This document shows positions 27,301-39,300 of a DNA stretch of 64,000 nt, in pieces. Positions within the stretch are counted from its first letter, which is position 1. The number at the start of each line of letters is the position of its first letter. The translations under genes and the position numbers were made by a program. Below the pieces are notes generated by a model, which saw only the letters and a program-made list of their open reading frames with translations, was not told where the DNA came from and made no database searches. Source of the DNA: Liolophura sinensis (Eukaryota > Mollusca > Polyplacophora > Chitonida > Chitonidae). Where the stretch lies: positions 8,120,281-8,184,280 of the forward strand of contig NC_088301.1 of the NCBI RefSeq assembly GCF_032854445.1, written 5' to 3'.

Positions 27301-30300
27301 TCTGGCATCCCAGTAGATGTGGCCTCTGGCATTGGATTAGTTGTCGTCTTTGGATTTTGGTTGCTTGTCGTCGTTTCTCGTATAGCGGTTGTTGATGACA
27401 GCGGCATTTGATTGGTCGTTGTGTGTGACTCTGCCTCTGTAGACGATTGTAAGTCATTAACGGTTGACAACATTTCTGATGTGGTTGTGGACTGGACTGG
27501 TTGCGTGGTTTGTATCGTGGATGATTCAGACACTGGAGCTGTCGTTTGCTGGGACTCAAACGTTGTGTTCTCAGCCTCAATAGTAGCGTTCAAGAAAACC
27601 GTACTACCTGTAGTTGAAGGTGTTGAAACTGGCGACGTAGCAGGTTCAGTACTTGAGAATGCCTCCATGGTACTACTCTCAGGGAGGGTTGTGAAGACTG
27701 TTGTCTGATTCGTGGGATTGGTATATGCCTCTGTAGATGTTACCATGGATGTAGATGATACTCTTCGTGAAGACGTCTCTGAAAGCGTTGTAGTGGTTGA
27801 GCGTGTCGTTGGGACCGCAATCCTTATTTCGCATTTATCTCCCTTGAATCCTGTAACGTGTGTGTTAAAGTTAGCGAGAAATAGTAGACAGAAATAAAGG
27901 TAAATTAGGCAGAAGATGCAGATATTTACATACCAGTAATAAATATTACATATAAATTAACAATGGATAGCTTTTTTGTCCTTTCAACACTAAATCACAA
28001 GGTAATTAATAATTGTGCGGCAATAATCAATAGAGACAAAAATCTCTTCTGATACATCAGGCAATGCGTGGGTATGCCTACTGAAGTCTAAAAAACACAG
28101 CATTAAAGTAATGGTGGTAAGACGTATAAAACATGCACAACAATGTCTTACGCAAAGTTTGAATTATTCATTTTAAAAATATGTACAAGATACATGGTCT
28201 CAAGAATAGAAATTCGTCCATTACCTGGTGCACAACAGCAGATATTTGCCCCGCTGGCGTCATCTCGGATGCACGTGGCTCCATTCTGACACCGGGAAAT
28301 GCCAACTGTGATGGAAGAAAGTGAAAGTGAAACAGATCATAGGTTAAAGACAATGGGACGTTCAATGGGAGGGTTGCAAAGCTACATCTTACAGCAATAT
28401 TATCCGTACCGGACACTGTGCTGAAATGTACAATTGGTGATGGTAAGTTCAGATATGTTCTCAAGTTGTATTAATACATCCAATCTCTGATTCAAGTAAT
28501 AAGGGGTTATGGTTTGCTTTAATCATGGCTATTAATCACTTTCACTCATCTCAAATTTTTAAATTCTAATTTTATTCATTTATTTATTCTTCCAAACAAT
28601 AACTGTTAAACGCAATAATGAAGAAAACATATACAATGCCAGGTGAAGTTGAAAATTTAATACGATATGGTAAAGATTTAATTTGAAATGCAACACGCCC
28701 TACTCTGATAGAGGATGCTGGTGGATACCATCAGAGTTCGCCGAATAAACCACTGCCATGTAGTTTTATCTGACAAATCCCTGAGTAACGGTTGCAGTCA
28801 ATCCAACCAGAAGGCTAATCAGACTTAAGTCAAAATTTAAAACACGACGTTGTACCTTATTTCTGGGTTATGAAGGTTCGAATTTTGCGTCACTGATAAA
28901 TCCCGACAAACGTTCCAAAATTTCTAGCACCAAATATTAATTATTTTAAGGAGGTTTTAACTTTTTGTGTATAGGGTGTGTGGTGAGTGAGCCAAGGGCA
29001 TGCCGCTGGGGATGCTTAGCACTTAGTGTGGTTTTTACTGTAAACGTTTCACGAAGCCACAAACCTGAAGTCTGGGTTAAACTGATGTGTCCACATGGTT
29101 GAGGTGTTTCAAACACCTGACCAGTGAAAGAGGTTCCTACGTGGTTTATGTTGAACGACATCTTCGATATATCCCGAGGGCTTTGTGTTACCCATGGACC
29201 TGACGCAGGGAGCAGTAATAACGATGATCCTAACCACGTTCCTACTACATCATACGCGCCGTCTTCGAGTTTAACTGTGCCAGAGACCGAAGACGTGTTG
29301 CTCACGGACTTTATCGAAATTTCAACGCTCTCGTTCAGAGTATTGCAGCTTAGAGATCCGGACCATCTACCAGGATACTGACCTGTGAATACAAAGATTA
29401 CACCGTTAGTACATGAGGTAACTGCCCTTAATAAGCCTTAGTACAGAGGACCAGGTATCTGATATACAGCTACCGTGTTTTAAATTTATTTCTTGTTTAT
29501 ATGGGGGAGATGGGGTGTTTGGGGATTGGGTGTTTTGGGAGGAGGGGGGACACAGGTACTTCTGGTACACAGGGACAAGCAGGTGTTGACCTGCCATGCT
29601 GTACAGGCAAGCGCTGACCTTCCATGTTTTCTCACAACTAAGCTGAATTCTCTCTATTCTCGAATTCTGATTGAAAGGCCAACTTGACTCTGAGAGCGTA
29701 CCTGTCATGCAGGCTAACCAATCGATACTTTTATATTCTTTTTTATGAGCTAAAGTCGAACTCACAACGATCGCATTGGTGAAATGCTCAATTTCTGTGC
29801 TGCGCTAGCACGTGTATGCCTGCCCGTCGATTTTCTCCACAGCAAGTAACCCTAACCGCTTCGCACTTGCCGGCTGTGTTAGAATCAGCCTATCATTTTT
29901 AGTGTACAGGTGCATGGTTGATATCAAAATGATGGAAATTGTCTAAACTTTGGGCAGGTATGTTTTAATGATGAAAGTTTGAAATTCTGGGCGAGAGACT
30001 ACAAGGAGACAGGTGGTGATGAGGCCGCGAGTGACGTCCCCTTGGCGTTGCTAGGCACCCTTCCCAGCTGGCGGCATAGGAAGGCCCAGATTTTGACGGT
30101 CAATCTATGTAAAGATTTTTATGGCTTCTTTCTCACATACTGGGCCAGGTATGCACCAAAGTCTACTGGCCACGGAATGTTTGGGACTGAGAAGGCCCAG
30201 ATTTTGACGGTCAATCTATGTAAAGATTTTTATGGCTTCTTTCTCACATACTGGGCCAGGAATGCACCAAAGTCTACTGGCCACGGAATGTTTGGGACTG

Positions 30301-33300
30301 AGCTACAGCGATAAACGTAAACATTGTCGCTTATGGAAAATTAATGAGGGTCTGTGGCCTGTTGGCGAAGTCTCAAACAAGCATCTTGAATATTGTACAA
30401 TGCGCATGCAAACTGGCCAATGACGACGTCATAAACCTTTCTCTTCCACCAGAATACTTTTCTTGACTGCGGAAGGGATACGATACGAAGCAGAGGTATT
30501 CTGTATTTACATCGCGTGGCAGATATCATTCATTTCCAACGGGCACATCACAAGTTACTATTAAATGAACACGCTTTGCCTGATGACGTAAAGGTTTGGG
30601 ACTTACTTTTGCCGTAACCGCAGTCCGCCACTCCCCCGGGTATCGCCGAGTTGCAGTCATCACCTTTCCATCCGGGGAGACAAGATTTGTGACCGTCAGA
30701 GCCACATGTGTAGTGACCTCTGCAGCTATCCTCTCCCAAACAGAACACCGAGCAGTTCGCACCGTAGTAATTAACATCACAGAACGCAGTCACCCTCAGT
30801 TCTAGCCTGAAAAATGGACATACAGCAGCATAACAGGTGTTAAGAAGGTCGCCTTTAGAGAAAGAGTCCCTACTTTCAATAGCTAGCTCCCCTGGAAATG
30901 TGGTGCTTTATGGACGTAGATCATATTTTCGTACCTTTTCTACGTTCCATTTCCTAGAGCTGAAAATACCAGGCGACACACACATTTGTTATTCAAGAAC
31001 TGAACAATTAAGCGATTTGTGGTCACACGCTGGGACGCATGCACAGATTAAAATGTGCAACCTTCACCCTGCACGATCAAAGACATGAACTTGAAGAAGA
31101 AGTGCAACAACAACGTGCAATAGGGCTGCTCGACACAGTTAAAATACCTTTCTGCGTCCAACAAAATAAAGTGTTGTGAAAATCATAAACTATATTCGAG
31201 TTAAAGCAAACCATCTTCGACAATGTGACAACTGCCATTCTAATCACGAATAACCGTCACGTGACACTATTACGTTTGTAAGATTCTATTTCTAACTGTT
31301 CACGATGACGTTTAAGCTGTGGCACTGTGTACGTCCTTAGCACAGTGGCATAAGCACGGACTGGTAAACACTTGACGGTTTCCGTTATTCCATGATGTTA
31401 CACAAGATTTCACTGCCACACAGTGTTCGTAGGTGAGAGGCAAGGTGGCTACACCAATACATACAAGCAAGACAGAAGGACCACAGCGCTATGAATTTAC
31501 ATGTAAAAAGAACCACTAGCTTCAAACGATACAATTTTATAAAGAACACATCTAAATTTGTGGATCAGCCCATTTTAGAATTTCGAGGGAAAATAAGTAT
31601 GAGAAAGTGAAATATACTTACAAAGTAGCGTTCAAAGATCTGCGTCCTGAGATTTGACGAAGTGGAGCTTGCAACAGAGCGACGCTACGGTTATAGGCGA
31701 CGTCAACGTTTGTTAGGTTGAGGACGTAGGTGTCGACGTTTTGCTCCATTCCTGAGTCGATGTCAGTGACGTTAACTCGAATCTCGAACGTGCTCTGAAG
31801 CAATGACATAATCTTTAATATTGCCATATTTCTTTCCTTTAAATTAATGTGCGGTATACCATTTATCAAGCAAATTTCTGAGATGAAACATAGTTTAAAT
31901 GTCAGTTTTAATAACCACGTGACTTGTATTCCCACTCTAAAATGTTATATACATTGTTAAATTTTCCCGTAAACCTTTACTGAAGAAGGTGCAGTGGGGT
32001 GCATCAGATTCAGTAAGTATACGTTTACTTTTGTAAGATTTATCTTGACAAAGTTTTACAGGTCATGTGTAAACTTTTACTGAAATATTTACTCAAAATA
32101 TGCAATGTGCAATATTACTTTTGCACGTGACAGTGCCTTAGTTCATCTTATAAGTGTGAAATGTTTACTATAAAAGGTAAACATTTACACAACGTGTGTA
32201 AAATATACACAGTAACGGCTGAACGGTTACTGGAAATTCTAACAATGTACAATGGACGTGATCGCTCAATATTTCACTGTTTATACAAGTTAGGTTCAAA
32301 CTGTCAAACTGTCGGGCGTAACCATACAGAACAGTGACGTACGGAGGAAAAGAGTCCATCCCTTTGACCAACTTTTTGTTTGGCAGGCAATACTTCCCAT
32401 TTTATCATTACAGCTCCGACTATAAACATTACGCCACTGATTACGTCCGGGACCTTAACAATGCGGTACCTTGATTTATTTATTAATTTATTTGCCTGTC
32501 TTTTGCCGCCACACATATAAGACTTTTTAACGATCTAATGCAACTATCCATTAATCTGCGAACCTGGAAGTTTGGAGTTGTTAACTCAAAATAGACCGTC
32601 TTTTAGTGCTATGGTCGTGGAAATAAAATATATATTTTATAGTCAATGAGCATGACAAGCTGCAATTTGAACTCGGCTTGCGAATATCCATTTCTTGTGC
32701 TTTGTGGTATTGGTTTAATCTCTAACCTTCCAAACGTTGAACTCAAATGAAACTTGACTTTCAGGAAAACTGTCTATCACATCAGAGTTCAGTGGTCCGT
32801 CGATCACATTCTGTTTTAAGAAACACTCGCTGAAAATACAATCAAAAGGCAGAAATAGTTATCTGACAAGCTAGTTATCTCCCAGGAAAGTTCCATTTTT
32901 GAAATGTATAAAATGTATTTTAGTTTGTGAACCAAATGATGGCATATAAATGGAATACTGAAAAGTGCCCTATCCCGTCCTGTGAAAGAGATAACTTTAA
33001 GCAGTTTAAGAATGGATCCTAGAACGGTTCCAACAGTTTTATTCTGAAAGATTTTGGCTGGCCTGGCTCACCAGAATTTGTCTCGCTTTTCCCCCTCACA
33101 ATTGGGCCTGAGCGTCGTAATAAAAGTGAAATTTATCTAACTGAGTATGGTATTAAACCTTATCAAATATTCATTTGATTGGTATATTACGCCGCACTCA
33201 AGAATATTTCATTTATGTGACGTCGACCAGCATTATAGTGGGAGGAATTCAGCAACGCCAGGGGAAACACGAGCTGGATTTGAACTCACAGCGACCGAAC

Positions 33301-36300
33301 TGGTGAGAAGCTTCTGAGTCATTGTTCGCTGGCGGTGGCGCTGATTCAACCGGCCAATTTAATAACGTCTAAGTCGTACATCAGAAAAACAGATGTTTAC
33401 ATATGGATATGGGTCAGGTAACAAACCAAGCCTATCTCTAGTGACAAATGGTCACAGTTTGGATCAGTGACTGCTTCGTCATAAAATATTCGAGCAAACA
33501 GAACTATGTAAGTGTATGGTGTATTAAAATACGAAAGCAAAGAGTAGTAAATATCACTATGTTAATATCTTACACGCCCAAGGTAATGTATATGTGTACA
33601 TCTTGAAGGGCGTTCCGCTATCATATAACATTGGGCGTTGTCTTGCAAATAAGCCAGCCAATATTCCCCTTCAACAACTCACGCCCCCTATTGACATAAG
33701 ATGGCAATGTCTAGAAATCGCGGTTGTCAAGTTTATCTGCTTGCATAAGCAAGGTGGTTTCACAGTGGCTACACCAGTGGAATGAGTCCTAGAGCTGGAT
33801 ACTATGGCAGAGTCTCATAGTCACATTTTCACCGCTATATATGATCTAAAGCTGTCAATTTATATCACATTAATATTTATCGCCATTAAATGTGAAGGAA
33901 AACTGCCGATTTCTATCATACTAAAATTTACCACCATTAAATATGGCTTAGAAATGCCCATAAATAATGTCTTAGCCTGTTAAACCTATTTGTATGCATG
34001 TGTATTATTGAACAAAAATACATTTACACGTTAGGAAAATGTGAGTGAGTGAGTGCTTGGGGTTTAACGTCGTACTCAACAATTTTTCAGTCATATGACG
34101 ACGAAGGAATCCTTAGGTTGCATGTACGTGTAATGTGCCTCCTTGTTGCAGGACGGATTTCCAATGCTCTTTTATTTAGTGCTGCTTCACTGAGACGACT
34201 TACCGAAGGCAAGTAAGCCGCCCCGCCCGAGCCATTATACTGATACGGGTCAACCAGTCGTTGCACTATCCCCTTCATGCTGAACGCCAAGAGAGGAAGT
34301 TACAACTTCCTCTTTTAAAGTCTTAGGTGTGACTCGATCAAGGATTGATCCTGGATCTACCGGTCCCGAAAAAAATGTGAACAGATTTGTTGGATATGTA
34401 AAGATTTACACAACAAAAGAAATGAGTAAATGAGTCAGTGCTTCGTGTTAATCAAAAGAAATGAGCTACTGGGTACAGATGTTTGCATTGATTCACCACA
34501 CTGAATTCTGGATACGCTTACCTGTTTTTTTCTGTTAGACAGAGCCGGAATCTGTGGTCGCATTGTCCCGTGCAGATGGAAGGATATCCATCACAACAAT
34601 GACCATCGTCCAATTTACTTGTCGGATTTGAAAAACGGATCAAATCCATCTCTATTGTTCCTGTTCCTTCTACACGGAATATCTGAAGATAAGATAGTTA
34701 ACATACCAGAAAATAACAATTAATTACAAAAACGTCTTATTTTCGAAGCTAGACATTAAATACAAGAGCAGACATGAAGCCTAGCTATATACGAAAGTGA
34801 TGATCAAGAATTGCCAAGTCATGCATCGTTAAGGCATATGGTTTACCAATAAATCAATGCGCGAATCAATTGACTAAACTAGTATGTCCAATACTCGGCC
34901 TACTGGATTATTATGTAAATGCATATTTCATGTCGCATGCAGTTGTAAAGTCCACCTGGGTCCTCCGTGCCTCAGTTGGTTAGCGCGCTAGCGCACCGCA
35001 ATGACCCAGGAGTCTCTCACCAATGCTGTCGCTGTGAGTTCAAGCCCAGTTCATGCTGGCTTCCTCTCCGGCCGTACGTGAGAAGGTCTTTCAGCAACCT
35101 GCGGATGGTCGTGGGTTTCCCCCTGGCTGTGCCCGGTTTCCACCCACCATAATGCTGGCCGCCGTCGTATAAGTGAAATATTCTTGAGGCGTAAAACACC
35201 AATCAAAAAAAAAAATAAATGTTAAGTCCACTCCCACCAAGTCACTGTTAATTATGCGATCTGGCGACCTTGAGAGTTGTTATTTCAAAATTAAGAGTTG
35301 CCTCAGACATTTATGGCAAAAACTGAAGTTTTGGAACAACACCACAGGCTGATTTTAGTTTAAAGCAGATTATAGTAATCCTGAGAGCAGATCTTAGCCA
35401 ATTTAGCTTGAATTTTGATACAAGGTTCAAAACTGCTCTCGTTAAAAGAACATACGTGCGTATGTATGTATGCATGTATATTTTGACGTCGTACAGTCAT
35501 TAGGTCTGTGTACATATACGGTGTCTCCTTATGGCAAGGCGTCTCCGTTCCGCCAAAGTGCTTCCTCCACTGAAGTATAATGGCGAAGACACCAGACATG
35601 ACACCCTACCCAATCACAATGACTGACACCGGGACAACCAATCCTAATTTCCATGCTCTAACTTCTAAGAACTAAGCACAAAGCGAGGCAACAACAAGTA
35701 ACATGTTTAAAGTCTTTAGTATGACGCGACTCAGGTTTGACCAAAGGTGTCCCGGTGTTAAGTCAGCTCAGGAAGTCCATAATGCAGTGACACAGTACTT
35801 TAGGGAATGGCTACCTACAAGGAAACGTTGTCGTGATACGACCACTGCAAAAATTTCCAGCAAGCCATGTTAAATCTTGCGCAAACAATTAGAGCAGGAT
35901 TGCGCAACGTTTAAATAAATAGGAAGTTTGTTGCGATGAATCATACACAGGAGATGCAGTGAAGCAAGATGTAAAGGTTTCTGTCTTCATGGCTCTGCTG
36001 GGTTGAGTTTAATGTCGTCTCAAGAGTGTTTTACCTTTATGAATAAATGGAAGTGTTCGGAGTAAACCACTAACCTCTGGCAAGTAACTTAACGAACTTT
36101 CCATATGTGACATTTGACACATTTGACACATTTCACTCGTATGCACTCAAAAAATTAATCTGTTCATTTTAACAGAAAGTCTGTTATCTCAGTGATGCTA
36201 GAATGTATTCTGTTATTGCAGCAGATTAATTCTCCTAAATATGACGCACATATTCTATTTAATTCAACATAAAGATTGCACTACACTAACAGGATGTTAT

Positions 36301-39300
36301 GTTGAATCTGACAGAATATTGTGTTGTAATAATTAAATACATTCTAGCTTCACTCACACAACATACTTTCTGTTAAGTTTAATAGATTAATTATTTGAGT
36401 GTGGCAAGCTTAAAGCGTAAGCCACATTGGTGGAAGGCTAGTCGACGAATTTCATGGAAGATTATATCTAAGTAGTTGTTGATACAAGCAACGTTGCTCC
36501 CTTATTACCATCGATGTCATTAGAACGTGGAAAGGTGTGGACAGGAATGTAAAAAAAAAAACAGGCTGGGACTGAATGCGTTTGGCAAGAACGAATATTA
36601 AATATAATATTCTTAGACAGAATCATATGCTGACAAAAGCTATCTCTGTCTCAAAAAAGAGAAAAAAGACAAGAAGCAGAGATGAAAGTCTACTTGTGAA
36701 TTTGTGTCATGACGGAAAAACGTTTGTTGCAAATTGTATCCAGGCATTTTGAGGTTTTCATTGTTTAACATCGTTAAAATGATAGCGTATTTAATTAGTT
36801 ATAGTACTTTGAATGAAAGCAGATTGATCCTGTGAAGATTCCTATTTTTGGCACTCTGCGTTATCATGTTTCGAAATCATAAAACTCTGAGAATAATCCA
36901 AAAAACAAAGACCAAAATGCTACACCTATGAATGGTAACTTAAACATATCTGTCCAGGGTAGGGATGCCAGGACTCATAAGCGTATGTTTTGGGTTGTTC
37001 GTGGTATTTTTCTGTTATTTCAAGTCATTTTTTTATGAGTCAAGACATGTGGTCAACAAGTAATGAGTAGTGTGGGAACTCTATACCCGGCTGACTAGAT
37101 GAAGAGCGGTGGAAATCCGTTCTACAACAAGGAGGCACATTAGATGCACTCAAAGGACTCCTTCGTCGTGACATGACTGAAACATTGTTCGACATTAAAC
37201 CCCAGCACTCACTATAATCGACTGTGTAGTATAAATCATTGTTAACTTTTGTGGACAGCGATTGCAATACTTACTTAATACAGATATTCATGGTTCTGGG
37301 CATTGCATACGACATTTACACTTCATGAAGGCGGTCTAAAGTTAATAATGGGTTTTGGACAAAAAGCAATATGGCCTCATGGCTGATGGCACCTAGCTAT
37401 AAACAACAGATACATGTAGCTGCAGACGTGGCCATAATATCTGTGATTTTCATTCTCATGTCGAAGTGCTCGTGGCAACACCTCGAAGATTAGCAGTAAT
37501 AAAGGATAATCCAAACACTTTCTTAGCGTTAAGGTGTTATCACTTATTCATTCAAACATTTTCAATAGAAATTCATGCCTGAATGGCTTTAGCCCATATC
37601 AATTATGTTTTGGTATGAACTCAAGGTAAAAGTAGAGTTTCAGAAAACGCAATCCTATGTACGGTTTTTTTTCTCCTTCAGGGTAATTTCCTGCTGATCT
37701 AAGTACACAACATTCAAACAAGGCATAATTATCATTATTGTTTCTGGCTATTTATCCGATGGTAACTAATTTTCGCTCACAATAGCTTTTGGCTTCACAG
37801 GGTATACTCTTTTTGATTTTCACACCAACTAATCCACGCGATACTCAACTATCCCAGCACTCATGGTAATACACAATGTCTACATGTATAGTATTGTACA
37901 GTCATCACGTAGTCTCTGGAAATTTACATTAAAAGGAAGGTAAACTTCAGCAAGAACCTAGAAGCAGCACAGAGGTTAGTCCATTTCACACTTCACAATT
38001 TGATCCTTGGTCATTTTTCGTCGTATTACATTTTCATGGGTTGAATCCCATTCTGGGACAAGGAATTTTCAAGATCACCATTCTTCCATCTCCAGGCCTT
38101 GGTTTGTGTAAGCAGTCGATTGTGTTCTCTTGTGTGGTGTTACATGAAATTCAATGGAGACCATTTACCTCTCACCTATATAGCATAGCTCACAGATGGA
38201 GAGTTTGTCGATAACTCTCCAAATGTCGGTGACCTCCTCCGGGGCACCCTTTCCTCCACCCATAAAACTGGCCGACATGGTGGGAGTGAAAATCCTTGAC
38301 TATGGCGTTAAATAGCCAGGGGATATATAAGTAAATCGCACACCGATTACCTCGGAAAGTTGGTTATAACCACTCACAGACATTTTATATCACCTGATAC
38401 GATTTTTCACACGTAGTGATAAAGCCCATTTGTGCTGTGACGGCAAAGCATAATAGCTTTGAACTTTTATTGTGGCTTATGAGCTGAGATGGTGCGGGGT
38501 GGGCTGCGGAGATTGCCAATAACCAGTATTAATATGTTGGTGAACATTTAAGGCTTTTAAATTAATCGCCTCAGTTAGGAACCGTACCGTGCTTATTTTT
38601 AGACAGAGGGACAAATGACAGTATTTACAGCTTTATTTTGATTGGTTGAAATCTAATTGCTGAGATCAAGGCTCCTTTCAAGTCTAATGAAAACACAACG
38701 AGGAACGTGACTTGAGACCGGAGATCGGCGAAAAATTACCGCTATGCAAACAGGTCTCCGTACGATTTGATCAAGAATGATTTTACCTGGTGACAAGCTT
38801 CATGGCTGATAACGGTAGCTTTGCTGGCTTTATCTAAAGACGCTATTTATTTCAATGTTGCTTAATGTCAGGCTCAAGAATTTTCCATTTTTATGATAGC
38901 AGTCCCTTTATGGGTGAAGGAACTAAACTGGAAGACACGGGAAAAACCACCGACGTTTGATAAGCTGGTATCCACGTGGTATGCGCATGGTCAACGAGCG
39001 TTATACTACACCAACGACCACGTGCGAGCGCCGTCTACCGCTTATTGTCACAACGGCTTCACAGTCTTCCAGCAACCTACGGATGGTCCTGAGTTTCCTC
39101 CCACCATAATGCTGGCCGCCGTAGTATAAGTTAAATATTCATGAGTATGGCGTAAAACACCAATCAAATAAATAAATAACAAACAACAGTGAAAGCAAAA
39201 AATTTTCCTGTTTGAATTTTTATTTCGTGTACTCAATGGATTGAATGGCATGCCCCTGTAACCACTAAATCATAGCCTGTTAAACACGTTATTGCATCAT

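Noticed and set aside
27034-27897. Long plus-strand open frames rich in Val and Ser
   Set aside because: They are antisense shadows of the Thr/Ser-rich mucin exon; the minus-strand exon joins its neighbours in phase.
34962-35080. Possible tRNA genes at SINE heads (also 16605, 56990, 63385)
   Set aside because: A and B boxes are present, but the acceptor and anticodon stems do not form and SINE bodies follow; these are SINE promoters.
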